Origin: Leucaena leucocephala
Taxonomy: Eukaryota > Streptophyta > Magnoliopsida > Fabales > Fabaceae
DNA: 64,000 nucleotides
Assembly (NCBI GenBank): GCA_037074615.1
Contig: CM073536.1
Span: 1,555,001 to 1,619,000 of the forward strand
Direction of reading: 5' to 3'
Made by a program: the position numbers and the translations under genes
In this document: piece after piece, positions 10,534-21,988 of the stretch
Numbering within the stretch: the stretch's first letter is position 1
Layout of the letters: every line of letters starts with the position of its first letter
The notes under the pieces: model-generated
Told to the model about the DNA's origin: nothing
What the model saw: only the letters and a program-made list of their open reading frames with translations
Database searches by the model: none

Positions 10534-11687
10534 TTAAGCGCTGATTGCTGCAGTACTACTGGGAACAGCGTCTGAGCAGAAGCTTCGTTGCACTTCCATT
10601 GCTAGTTCCTCCAGACTTAGTTGACAATCCAGCCCTATCTGCAATGGACAGAGAAACAAAGAAAATATATAAATAATATAAGAAAGAAAGTTAAAGCATA
10701 GTATATAAGCCATTTTCTTATCAAGAGGAGGAACTCAGCATCAAAATGTTGATTCTAATAATCTTTTTTCTTCTATACTTCCACTTTCGGTTTATATATA
10801 TATAGATATAAGTGGGCACATGTACGTGCCAACTCCAACAAATCAAGCTCATGCGTCTTTGTTCTTGAAACTGATACTACAAACCCTAATGCACAAGCTC
10901 GAGGTTAAATATATATGCTAGAGATCGATCACCAACTTGATTACAGTCTCGATCGTGTGGGTGTGAGATTTATATACGCTTCTTCAGAGTGGCCAATTCT
11001 ATATGTAAATTCCTAGCATATGGCCACTTGTAGGTTTGGTTCGTGATGATGTTTTAACTTGACAACAAAGTGGTGGAGAACCTTATCGTCCATACTACTG
11101 ATGAAGAACTTGAAAAGAAAGCCTTTCTAAAACAGCTATGATCTTGGCTAGTGGAATCCTGTGAGAGATCACTTTCAGTATCATATTTGAGCCTAAGATT
11201 TTTACTTCCACGTCTGCAACTGAAGAGTTGCAGCTAACTGCTCCTCCCATTTCCTTGAATGAATCTGCAGATCCATTAATTGCAATTCCAATTGCCAAGG
11301 GACTATCAACACCACGAGGGCTAGGGCTCAGACTCTTCCTCCTTTTCTTGGACTCCAACGCTTCAACAACTTGGTGTAACTCCTTGATGAATTCTATCAC
11401 ACCCCCTATTATAGATGCTAGGTCTCCCTATATCACAAAACAGAGTTATGGATCATCACGTGCACAACACAAACAAATAGAACCACAAAATTAAATCAGT
11501 GTTCGTGGCTTGATTCCTGCTAGTGATCCTGTATTAATGTTTTGTTGAAATAACAGTAACAAGAAGAAGAAGAAGAAGAAGGGAAACGTACCCTCTTGAT
11601 ATAGAAAAATGGGGTCAATGATCTTAAGACTTTGAGATGTTCATTCATCTGTCTTCTTCTGTTCCTCTCGACAGTTATGTGAGACAT
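10534..11687 (-). pseudogene. MUTE: MUTE-like stomatal bHLH gene, apparently frameshifted
   Basis: MUTE is the bHLH factor that ends asymmetric divisions and commits meristemoids to guard mother cells. Exon 1 (11,592–11,687) encodes MSHITVERNRRRQMNEHLK, the basic region and helix 1. Exon 2 (from 11,427) continues GDLASIIGGVIEFIKEL (helix 2) and SKKRRK, then the ACT-like C-terminal region up to LSFQVLHQ and a TAG at 11,095–11,097. Exon 3 (10,534–10,638) encodes IGLDCQLSLEELAMEVQRSF and ends TAA. MUTE proteins run through this junction without a break, at about 200 residues. Right after the TAG the family sequence resumes in the +1 frame (SSMDD, FVVK at about 11,050–11,093), so about 8 bases have been lost at a CAT repeat. 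The exon-2 donor reads AAG then TTAAAA, lacking GT in the needed phase. Two residues are also missing after HRIP, and the usual GDQ is GDL. As written only 142 residues would be made. A truncated paralogue or an assembly error remains possible. Confidence 0.8.
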
Positions 11688-12701
11688 GTTTTAGTCAGTT
11701 AAGGGGAAGGATATATAGTTTTGTTTCTGTTTTTCTGGGTCGACAACCTTAAGAATCACTCACGGCGATGTATTTATATGATGAGGCAAAGAGAGAGATG
11801 AAGATAATATTATGGCTGCTGATGGTATTTAATGCAATAGGTTGCTTTCTCGTGAAGTATTTCTTTTACACACAAATTCACACACATGTGTAGCCGTATT
11901 CTCCCTCTCCCTCTCCCTCTCCCTCTATTGCGTATACACATTACGCGTCTCACATTTATGAGATTGGCCGAATTACGTGCCCACTCGTGAGTTAAAATGA
12001 GAGAGTTATTCTCTTAGCTCTTCCATGCATTTTTATTTCTTCTTTTATATATATGGCTACCTTCTTCATGCATAACTCGCTGGACTCTTCATCGCTGATT
12101 ATAATTTGTTATTTTAAAAAGATTTCACTGCCATACATATAATCTTCTTTACGTTCAGGAATCAGCTTTAGGGACAAAACTCTAATCATATTGCCAAGTA
12201 CCAACCATGTAATATTATGAACAGGACCTTATGCCAGTTGGGACAGTGAACGGAACTGCAGGAACATTAAATTCTCTTTGTACTGACTTAAAGCTAGGGT
12301 TAGTTAGATACCTACCGGTGAATCTGTAACTTTGATAGTTTCTCGAAGAAAAAATGTGACCAATATATATTTTATAACTATCATGATATTCTTCACCAAA
12401 ACTGTGTATTTGGTTAGAATCTGAGTTTCCAGTTTAGTTTTCTTTTCTTAAAGAAAAGATGTATTTCTACATGTCTCGCTTTATCTACGATGAAGAGAGC
12501 TTCCAAATACGGCAGTAGCCATTTTATATTTTGTAGTTGATAAATATTTGTTTGAAGAAAAAACTGAAGCAACCATATTAATTAAATCAAGAAAACGGAT
12601 ACAAAAGATGTAATTCAGAGTCCCAAAACACCTCTCATGAACCACCACCTAGCTATCCTATAAAAGGTGTAGGTTGCTCAGAGGCATACAAGCAAAAATC
12701 A
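11688..12701. other. Upstream region of the MUTE-like gene
   Basis: No gene is seen. The first part should hold the promoter and 5' UTR of the MUTE-like gene. A (CCCTCT)n pyrimidine microsatellite lies at 11,901–11,926. No TATA box or operator can be assigned with confidence. Confidence 0.5.
11901..11926. repeat. (CCCTCT)n microsatellite
   Basis: Four to five perfect hexamers lie about 215–240 bp upstream of the MUTE-like ATG (GA/CT-rich on the gene's strand). Confidence 0.9.
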
Positions 12702-12714
12702 ATTCCTTTTACAA

Positions 12715-12984
12715 CTCTTTATTTTTTTGTTACGAGAATTTTTGGAAAAATGTTGGGTTCACCTATGATAGAAAAAAATATTCCTTCCTTCTAGGCGATA
12801 TCAATATCGGGCAGGGCGAGCCGTCTATTACTCTCAGGCGTAAACCTAGGCACCCAAGAGCTAAGATGCCTTCCCAAACGCTGCGACTGGAACTACAATA
12901 ATATGGTACTCCTTAAAGATCGAACACGTTTCAAATAGTCACATGTTTCACCCCTTCGCCAGTTAAACTCACGAACGATGGGTG
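12715..12984 (-). mobile_element. tRNA-derived SINE family A, copy 2, with 13-bp target-site duplication
   Basis: The perfect direct repeat ATTCCTTTTACAA lies at 12,702–12,714 and 12,985–12,997. Read on the minus strand, the head gives GTTTAACTGGCGAAGGGGTG (A-box region) and then CGTGTTCGATCTTT (a good B-box). The body contains GGTGCCTAGGTTTACGCC and GGCTCGCCCTGCCCG, and the tail is AACAAAAAAATAAAGAG. It is the best-preserved of the three copies and can serve as the reference for the family (about 270 bp). Confidence 0.9.
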
Positions 12985-12997
12985 ATTCCTTTTACAA

Positions 12998-14576
12998 ATT
13001 TTGTTTGCAAGAGCATCAGCTCAAGTAGCCTTTTTTTTCTTGTGAACAGAAATTGCAGATGTTTTATGAGAACACGTGAGGAAATTTAGCGGTTGCACAA
13101 ACCTCATGTTTTGAGTATCTGAAAACAATTTTTTTCTTGAAATAAAAATAAAAAAAATCGTTTAATTAACTATTATTTGTATTGAAAATACATAAAAATA
13201 TCGCATAATGCATTTGAAATTTTGAATTAACATTTGTAAACTTAAGCACATTTTGTGAACTTAATTTTGGTTTAAAATAGATTCATAATGTTTGTACTAA
13301 AATATGAGTCGGTTGACCCCAATAGAAAGAAGTAGAATATGTTTCAAATGTTGAAAAACAAAAAGATTTACACTATAATAATGTGATTTATATTTGAATA
13401 TAATTTATCACCAAAAATTTTGACCAAAAAACTGGGGCCCTAATGGATGGTTAAGGTTTAAGATTTCAGATATGATGGCGAAGGCAGACAGTGAGGGAAC
13501 TTGTGGCTGTAATTATGATGAGCCTAAGATATTTGTTGTCATCCGCGTCACCATCTCCAATCCAAACAACACAATCAATTTTCTATGAAACCAAATATTT
13601 CACAGTTAAGATGCTCATCCCAACGAAAGTTTCCAATTCCAAAGCCACATCTGCTGCACTTACGGAATCTATGTGGCAGCAGACATGTCAACTACTAGTT
13701 AAGAAGACTGCAATTCACCACAAAAATATTCAAATAACGTATTCCCGTGGATCCATGGCTACCGCGAGTAGCAAATTAACGCATTATATTTGTAGGAAAG
13801 CATAAGTTACTAGAAATGGTTGGCACGTCATAAATCAGAATACTTTCTTTTTTTTTTTTCTTGAGAAGAACGATTCCAACACAATACTATAATTATATTG
13901 AATCCGAAACTCCAGTATTAGGATTCATAACGGTCCAACATGCACTACTGTCAAGGACGGTCCTCAGCAGCCAAAAGGACCAATGCCCTGCTTACCCCCC
14001 CTTCTCTCTCCTCCCTCATCAACCAATGACATTCCGATTCTCAATTCATGCCGTCTTGATACATTTTCTAGATTTACACTAAATCTTACCTTTATGTTTA
14101 CAAAGCATCACTAATCGCCTTTGTGTTCTGCACTGGGACTCTTGATTCTTGTATCAGAAAGCAAATCAGAACCGAATTCATACAATCTTCTCAATTTGCG
14201 ACTGTATAAAGAAATTGTGGAAAGAGCAATTAAGTGAGATGTCAATCGCTAGGGACTAGGAGAATGAAAGATGATCACCCAGACACCAAACATGGAAAAA
14301 AATAATTTTCCAGTAAATCACTACATGACAACAGAGGATATTGAAAAAGCCTGTCTTTTCAATACGTTGCACATTTTGGTTTGATTAAGCATTTTACAAG
14401 TCAGTTTTCGTCAATTATTTTTTGTGCACCAAATGATCTTGTGTATTATATACTTCTGCTCTGTGGTTTCAAAGGTGTATAGTTACTGTATGTTGATGCC
14501 AAATCCATATGAAGCGCCAGGCAAAGTTACAATTCTAAATAAGCGTTGGAATTTTAAATATGGTTAATGCAGTTCA
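12998..14576. other. Intergenic between SINE and DSP1-type gene
   Basis: No gene is supported. A 104-codon frame at 13,491–13,805 has no recognisable domain and mixed composition, and I do not call it. The last 200–300 bases are probably the 3' UTR and downstream region of the phosphatase gene. Confidence 0.5.
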
Positions 14577-16393
14577 CTAAGCACCTTGAAGAGATTTTTC
14601 AAAGTCCTCCAGCTGTCGAATGAAACCAAGGTTGGGAGATGCCGTTGGTCGTCTGCTCTTCACATGCTCCAGGGCTTTAGATAAACTCATTTGACGAGTC
14701 TTCATCAAATATGCAACCACTATAGTCACACTGCAAACAGAACATACAAAGGCACATTTTGTCTGGTTAAAGGGGAAAGAGAAACGGAATGTTTTGAAAT
14801 GTGGAGTATTTTAACTTCTGAATTGTATATTGAAGACAGGAACGCGTCAAAAGCTGCTATAAGCTTCCTGCAGAAACGAAGTCACAGGCTCAAAGTAAAG
14901 GAGGAAATGAATTTTCATTTTAGAAGAGCAGTCTATGCCCCCGCAGGAGTTGTTTCCTCACTATTCTTTAGTCTACATATTTTACAATCTTGAGGTCTAG
15001 TTAAGATTCCGCATAATTCTAGAGCGCAAGATTTCACTGAAACAAGATTCTTTTTTCCATAATGAAGACATAAATAAGATTCCAGAATCAATATATGTAC
15101 ATGACATTTAAAACTAAGTGACTATTGCAACTTATTCCTTAAGCTCTGAGCAATGCGTGAGACCCAAATCTAAGTGTCAAGCAAATTATGTTGTAAAACC
15201 AGTAAAAACGATAAATAATTGGCTTCCCTAAGATTGGAAAAGAGATCCGAAGCAAACAAGCATGAAAATTAGGCTTGGTTAGTAAACAAGAAATTTTACC
15301 TCCTGGATCTTCCAGCAAAGCAATGAACTAAAGTCCCTCCACCAAGTCTTTTGCCTTCATCAATAAAATCAAAGCACTCGTTGAAGTATTGTTTTATGTC
15401 TACGTCCTCTCTGTCAACAACTACCTCAATGGTCCAATAAAAGCACAAGTTTAGTACGGCAGTCATGCTAGAAGCAAAACAAAATTGTAAGAGGATTAAG
15501 CATACACACACTGAATTCAGTAATTTATACACACACTGAATTCAGTAATTTAGTGACCGCAGTGCAATCATAGTGACCCATTCTACAACTACGAACAGCA
15601 AATGCCGCGGAGACTGACTTAATTGTAGACAACGCCATATGACTCTTAATAATAGAAGTCAGGTCATATCCAGGGATGATAAGATCTACCATAAGGAGTA
15701 GATTGTTGTCTGCTCATAGTCCAAGAGCATCGAAATTTTTTGACAGCAACAGTGGCTGAATCAGCCCCTTATTTTCCTCAGACATTGATCCATAAAGGTC
15801 AAATCATGAGTTTCCAAAATTTATAATGATGCTACGGCCCTAAAGTTCAGAAATATACATTCTAAAATTTATCTTCTAGAAGTCTCCCTTCAATGATTAG
15901 TCATGAAAACAGGTCTCTGTAATCTAGAACCACATAGATACTTCTTTCCCCAACCTAGTCAAGTACAAAATCCTATCCAGGTAAGCAGTCATAGGAAATT
16001 AAAGAGCATAAGAAGATCCAAGATAGAAAATACTTCATTCATTCTAAGATACTCACGTACCATTTATAGTTTTATATACAAAATCATTAGGATGCGCTGG
16101 TGTCAGAGTATTAGCCACAGTTAAAACATGAATGACATTAAAGTTTTTAAGTGCATCCTTGTTGGCTGCAGCGCCAACCGAACCCAAGAAAAGGCCCTGC
16201 AAGACGAAAAGCAAACCACTGAATGAAATTAAAAAATGCTATTTAATTTAATAGCATTCCGGGACAGCAGCCGCAATCATGCTACCTCTTCGATTTGGCA
16301 AGGAACATTATCCTGTTTATAGTAATTAGCTGCAGAGATAACCCGCAAAAGTGCTGCTATTTGTTTCTTCAAGTTTTCTTTAACTCCATCCAT
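14577..16393 (-). CDS. Dual-specificity protein phosphatase, DSP1 type
   Basis: It removes phosphate from phospho-Tyr and phospho-Ser/Thr; plant DsPTP1-type enzymes act on MAP kinases. Four exons join in frame: 16,286–16,393, 16,061–16,196, 15,300–15,420 and 14,577–14,730. They give 172 residues, close to the family's length (about 200) but with a shorter N-terminus. Residues 37–80 carry the LFLGSVGAAANKDAL lead-in typical of the family. The general-acid Asp is at about 84 (VVDRED). The active-site loop is HCFAGRSRS with Cys about 115, split by the exon 3/4 junction inside a Ser codon. It ends with a conserved SRRPTASPNLGFIRQL block. All introns have GT–AG ends in compatible phases. The start is the first Met in an exon with no upstream in-frame coding signal. 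The gene appears intact and functional. Confidence 0.92.
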
Positions 16394-17969
16394 ACTCGTC
16401 TGCTGAGGTTGCTCTTCCGTTTAGTTTTCTTATCCCCTTCAAATAAGGTGACGAAATAGCTAAGGATTGCAAACTTTTAGAACAAATAACCAGTTTCGAG
16501 AAGCTACATTTCCCATCTTTCTTTAAAAAATTAACTCATCCAACAATTTTCACCACCTCTATGAGAACAACGAAGGGAAAAAATCTCTTCGGGCCGAAAT
16601 GAAAAACGGATAATCAGAAACCAAGCCATACTAATAGCCAAAAAAGTATCCAAAAACCATAATTAAGTGCAATTGCTAATTATCAGAGAGTATCAAATGA
16701 AAAGGAACGATATCCGATCAAGTCTCATTAAAAAAAATGAAAATTGACCGATGACTCGTTTTATACCAGCATCATAAATAGTCAAGGACTTACAAATCGC
16801 AAAATCTGGCAAAACAGAATTGACAAGAATGCAGTCCAAGATCCAGAAGAGAGAAATCTATAATTTGAACACGAGTTTAAAGGAATTCACAAGAGCGATT
16901 CCGGCACAAAAGAAGACAGAAGACAAGAGGGAGAAAGACTCGCCAAGAAAGCTTGGAATGAAGTTGCGGGCGAGGAATTTTCTATGGTCGCACTCTTCCC
17001 TTTACGGAATCAAGCCAGGTGGCGTGTTTACTTCGACTCCGACACCCAATCACCTCAAGCGAAAAGTTAATTCGTCATTTATACGTATTTAAATAAAAAT
17101 CATCATCAATATCAATATAAACTATAAATTTAGAATTTCTGTTAGTGTTTTGCATCTGTTTATATTGTATTTTATGTTTTAGATACAAATTCCCTTGGTT
17201 ATAATAGATAATCAGTAACTTGATTTTAATCTTAAATCAGTGGCTTTATGGACAGGAAAAAAAAACATGACAATAATCTAATTTAGGAGTATTGTATATA
17301 CGATATTCTGAATTATAATATGCAATTAAAATATGGAGCTGCATACCGTTATTGTTAGGTAATAAAACCTTGTGGAAACTAGAATTTGTAAATATGTTTG
17401 TGCGAGAGATTAATATTTACCAAATTATCGGTACCCCCGATGGTACCGATGGAGTTTTGAATAAGAAAAGAAAGTGAGGAATAACCAATAGAACTGCTTC
17501 TGCTGGGGGAGTTGTTGGGTTGCACATACAAATTCAATATATTTAATGGAGAGAGGAAATGAGGAGGCTCAGAGAGCCAATAGTTTTGTAACTTGGGGCC
17601 GCAACTCAAGCCCCCTGAAATGTCCATCCTTTCTCCTCGCTCTACTGAATCTCCATTTTCTTGCCATTGCATATTCTTCCGTGTCTCCCGCTTCATTATT
17701 TTGTTCTCTGGATTTCCTTGTCGTTATCTTAAGATTAGTTTGTTTCACCAACCTCTTTCAAGTTTAAAATACGAAAATAACAACCCAAGAGATCAATATT
17801 GTTCCAAACTTCAAACTCTAGCGCCATTCGTTCATATATATCACAACCAGTCAATGAACTGGAAAAAAAAAATGACGACAAGTCTTCTTTATCAGTTTCA
17901 GCTTTGGTTGTTTTGAGTTCTGACCCTGTTTCCCTGCCCTATATTGGAGCCCCCTCTCACCCTCACTCC

Positions 17970-18075
17970 AAAATTGTATTATCGGATACCTTTCCCATTA
18001 AAAACAATGCCCACTGGATCTGTAAAGCAATTCAAAATTTTCTTATGATAATATAAATTAATCTTTTTTATTTGA
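17970..18075. repeat. Dispersed repeat, copy 1 (pair with 18.85 kb)
   Basis: It shares ATTATCGGATACCTTT and GATCTGTAAAGCAATTC with 18,845–18,955 in the same orientation, at perhaps 75–80% identity by eye. The class is unknown. Confidence 0.6.
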
Positions 18076-18451
18076 TAAACTTATTCAGACCACTTTGGAC
18101 TTAAGCCTTAAGACTAATCCTTCTCAAAAATTGTTGTCTCTCTTAAAAAATATATTTTTTAAAATTTAAATTTAAATTCTTTTCTTAATAAAGTCGAGGC
18201 CATTTACTTTATTAAGAATGCCTTGAGATCTAGTCCATATGCTGGCCGTTTATTTTACTAATATTCCTACTAATCTAATACCACTACGCTAATGTTTATA
18301 GGTTTTTTTTTTCCAAACACTATTGTTTGTATTTACATTTTTACTTTTACTAAGTACTAATACTACTAAATACTAAATACTTAAATATTAGTAGTTTTAG
18401 CCTAAATCCTTTCTTATACTTATAATAATATATCTCAACTTAAATAGAATA

Positions 18452-18708
18452 TGTTAATCTTCCGGTTCTAAATATATGATCTAATTAATAAATTGATCAT
18501 AGTCTAAAATATAATACATATTTTTTAAATTTATTAATTTTTTTTTAAATTATACCTATTTATATCCTCTCAACAATAATTAACTAAAAAAATTAAAAAA
18601 TATAATTATAATACTTTAAAAAAATATTCTATAATAATTAATCTAATTAAATTAGTTAAATATATAATATATTTAATTTTAATAATTAATATATTATTAT
18701 AAAAGAAC
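18452..18708. repeat. Stowaway-like MITE, decayed
   Basis: It begins TAATCTTCCGGTTCTAAATATA and ends in TTAAATATATAATATATTTAA, an imperfect inverted pair. The layout is the same as the 21.73-kb copy. Ends are approximate. Confidence 0.4.
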
Positions 18709-18844
18709 CTTTTGATGCGACAGTATTCACTTTCATCCGTGCCACAAACCCCGATTTACATGGATACTCTGACAGACTGCAGTGTACGGAGACATGGAAC
18801 CTTTTGCCAATTATTGAGTTCAACATTGTATACTATCATTATAG

Positions 18845-18955
18845 CATGCACAATTATCGGATACCTTTACTATAAAAAACATTGCAGGTTGATCTGTAAA
18901 ACAATTCAAATCATCTTAATAATAATAATAAGTTTAATTTGTTTTTATCAAGAAT
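18845..18955. repeat. Dispersed repeat, copy 2
   Basis: This is the partner of 17,970–18,075; see that entry for the shared blocks. Confidence 0.6.
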
Positions 18956-19619
18956 GTCTACTGTCCAATAGGTATAGCCCTAATATTTCTAATTTTTTAT
19001 TTGATATAACTATTTTATTAGATTAAATTTAAACATTATTATACCTAATTAAAATTATTTTCTTAAAAAAATATTTGTTATATTCTCATAAACTCAAATT
19101 ATAGACATTATGTTTAAGTGGCTAAAATAAAACGATTTAGTCAAGTCTTTGCGTCCATTGTATTTTTTTAAAAAACGAAATTATATATATAGTATTTTAA
19201 ATAACAACTTGTTAAAATAAAATGCTTATATAAAAAGAGTATAATGGTTGTTTGTATTTTTATTCTGTGAAGGGGTAAAATTACAATACAATCAAAGTAA
19301 AATTATATCCTTAAATAATTTAAAATATTGATTGCATGTATAAAAATAATTTAGGGTATAGAGAGGATCTTTAACTTTATTATTATAATAAAACTTGCTT
19401 TTTTTTAATATATTACACAAAATTTAAGAAATAAGTTAAGTGCCAACTAAACATACTGTTATTTCAGAAACATAACATGGAGAATTCATACAACTCAAAC
19501 CGATTAGTTTGTCCACTCAAAACTAAAAGATAAAAGATACATTATTTAAATCGGCGATTATTTTGTCATCCATGAAGGTTGAAGCTTGATCATAATTTGC
19601 AAAACTAGATATCATAAAG

Positions 19620-21131
19620 CTCAAAGCCCTTCCATCAAAAGTGAGAACAACTTGTGTTCTGGAGGAGAAGGGAGGAGCTGAAACCTAGTTTCGAGGAACC
19701 CAAATCAAATACCAGAAGATTATTCTCCAGCTCATATCCACCAATTACGATTGAAGCTTTCGCCACGAATGACGGTTTCGGTATTGTCCCTCCATCAACA
19801 AATTCCATACACGGCAACGAGAGTTAGCATATATAGAGAGAGAGAGTAAAAAATAGGTTTATATCCCATAAACATACGAGTTCGATTCTCACTACTTTTG
19901 TGAGGATTTTTTAGTGAGCGATCTTATAAGTCTCTATAAATACTTTCTGAGCTCTAAGGCTGTGTCCTGACTTTGATGGGACACTGGTGCGAACTCACCT
20001 AAACTTTTTTTTATATAAAAAAAAAAATCCCAGACACAACACATTATGATTGGTCGCTACCATTAAATTGGTCTCGTGAATAATCCAAGTCACTCCCCTT
20101 GAAGCTCCAAATCAATACTAGGCACGCCAGATCTACTAATAGTGCTTGAATCATAGCAAGCCTCAAATGGTGCCACTGAGGCCACTCTCTTCATTTTTCT
20201 GCTCGCAGCCTGTTTGAGGAATTGTCTCAGAAATGGCTTGTAAACTGAGCTGTGCAGCTCGGTGAAAGGCCTCATGGTTACTAATTCTGGTACCCCCATT
20301 CCCCTCTTTGTAAAAGGATAAAAGAGAAGGTTCTATGCTCACAACATTACCATCAATCCTGATCGATTTCACATCAATGAAGTATTCAAAAGAGGGAACC
20401 CCATGAGCAAACACTGGAGCTGTTGAAACTGGGTTGACTATCAGTGGGGTGGTTTTGAGAACTTTGGACACATGTTGAGCAGCAACGAGCATGTCAAGAT
20501 ATCCTCTGTCGGTTGAAGACGGTAAACACGGAGAAAACTTGAGTGGAATCTTGTAAGCTGATGAGAGCTGTGCAGGTAATGCTAAGTCCATCCTCGCAAG
20601 GCCTATGACGCCATCACTGCCTTTAGGCAATCCTTCTAGAAGTAAACCAGTGTCTGTGAGTGTAACCGTGGAGAGCAATCAGAAAGGAAGCGAGGCACTC
20701 GTAGATGGGGCATGTGTAACAACACATCATCACCCAAATCGCCAGGAAAGGTATGCATACCGAAGAAGTTGTAAATGAAAAGATTACTGGTATCGTTTGA
20801 GCAACCTGGTTTAAAGGCACTAAAGCATTCTCCGCATCCGGCCTCTTCGGGGCACTTTTGTGATTGACAAGAGACGGAATGGTGGGATGAGGTTATAGCG
20901 ACTGCCTCATTCATACCACAATGATGGTCCTGAGAGATCAATGCCCAGATCTACGTTGTGCTGAGGAGTTCCTATGCCAACAGAAGCGTAGTAGAGGTTG
21001 GTCGATGGGTCTTTAATAATGGGAAGATTGAAGGGATGAGGTTTGGGTGTTGGTTGTTGGGAAATGATGAGCATGAAAATGAGAAAATGGCTAATGAGAG
21101 GAGGAGGACGTAGAAGAAGCCATTTGAACAC
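19620..21131 (-). pseudogene. Basic 7S globulin / xylanase-inhibitor (TAXI)-like pseudogene
   Basis: The family has an aspartic-protease fold (pepsin A1), is secreted, and often has a dead catalytic site; members inhibit fungal or plant glycosidases or bind peptides. Reading leftwards, pieces occur in order but in different frames. First come a signal-peptide-like start and YYASVGIGTPQHNVDLGIDL (21.13–20.91 kb). Next is a Cys-rich CPEEAGCGECFSAFKPGC stretch (20.94–20.64 kb). Then LPKGSDGVIGLARMDLALPA to VPSFEYFIDVKSI (20.68–20.16 kb), SGVPSIDLELQG (20.30–20.09 kb), and last IVIGGYELENNLLVFDLGSS (19.82–19.63 kb). At least four frame changes are needed. A SINE splits the gene between the LCLGF and EFVDGG blocks. 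It cannot encode a full protein. It lies tail to head with the 23.3-kb relative on the other strand. Confidence 0.88.
19813..20024 (+). mobile_element. SINE-like insertion splitting the pseudogene
   Basis: It is bounded by near-perfect 13-bp repeats: AAATTCCATACAC (19,800–19,812) and AAATCCCAGACAC (20,025–20,037), two mismatches. Both copies carry the host codons for the Leu/Met-Glu/Gly-Phe spot of the protease-like gene, which confirms a target-site duplication. Inside are a B-box-like GAGTTCGATTCTC at about 19,880 and an A-rich tail right before the second repeat. The head contains a (GA)n expansion and its A-box is not clear. It differs from families A and B. Confidence 0.75.
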
Positions 21132-21724
21132 CTGCTAATGCTTTTGCCATGCTCAGACAAAGGTGCAGAGTGTCTCATATATAGGCAATGCCTGTGTAGA
21201 GAGTTCAAAGAGAGAATGAGCAAAAATCAGAGTCAAAGTGAAACAATTAAGCATCGTCCAGAGAGCAATAATGGTTGCCACTTGTCATAATGTCATGCTT
21301 AATATCCTATCCACTAGGATCAACTTGGGTTTGGTACGGTGGTACAGATGAATGTTGTAGGTGATCGTAATTGCCTGGGGACCAATTATTGAGAGGAAGA
21401 ACCAGCGGAGAGCAGCAGAAGCCATTATAGGCAATTCTAAAGCTGTTACTCTCAGCGACTGTTTGACTTGACCATAAAAAGATAGCCATTCTGAACATAT
21501 TGTTCAAAGCAGGAGGAAGCTATTCAACCCTTGATGCTGCAACGGGATGAGCACTCATTTGGGGAACGTGAGCAAAGAATTGGTTGAAGGAATGGTTAGT
21601 TTTTAGGTGAATAATGATGGTTTGGAATAGACAGAACGTGTGGTTTAATTTGGAACATTTCCATACAAGTTAGGGTGGTGGATATGGTCCAATATAGTGG
21701 CATTTATGGGGGGATACAAGTAGA

Positions 21725-21988
21725 TATTCTTCCCGTTCTTAATATAGGACTTAATTGAGGAGTTAATTTTAGTCTTAAATATATAACCTCTATGTTATAT
21801 TTATCAATTTTTTTTTTAAATTATCTCTATTGATACTCTCTCAATAATAATCCAGTAAAAGAGAAAATGAGTTAATGAAGATGATTAGAATGTTTTAGAA
21901 GAAATACTTCATATTAATTAATTTAACTAACTTTCTTAATCTGATCATATTAGTTAAATATATCTTATATTTAGTACAGGAGGAGTAT
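21725..21988. mobile_element. Stowaway-like MITE
   Basis: The left end TATTCTTCCCGTTCTTAATAT and right end ATATTTAGTACAGGAGGAGTA are imperfect inverted repeats. Ends are of the CTCCTCC(T/G)-type and TA-flanked, as expected for Tc1/mariner-derived Stowaway elements. It is about 264 bp with no coding sequence. Confidence 0.6.

Larger units (their letters stand above)
16394..19619. other. Intergenic, upstream of the phosphatase gene
   Basis: The part up to about 17,060 is GC-richer and probably holds the phosphatase 5' UTR and promoter. Beyond that it is AT-rich. A diverged direct repeat (about 100 bp) occurs at about 17,970–18,075 and 18,845–18,955; both contain ATTATCGGATACCTTT and a GATCTGTAAA(A/G)CAATTCAAA run. 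A Stowaway-like MITE lies near 18.45–18.71 kb. No gene is supported by the overlapping short frames at 17.4–18.0 kb. Confidence 0.5.

Noticed and set aside
13491..13805. 104-codon plus-strand frame
   Set aside because: Composition is neutral and no family is recognised; no sign of splice sites or conserved motifs.
17379..17916. Cluster of overlapping frames on both strands
   Set aside because: Mutually overlapping frames in AT-rich DNA with no domain; best explained by chance.
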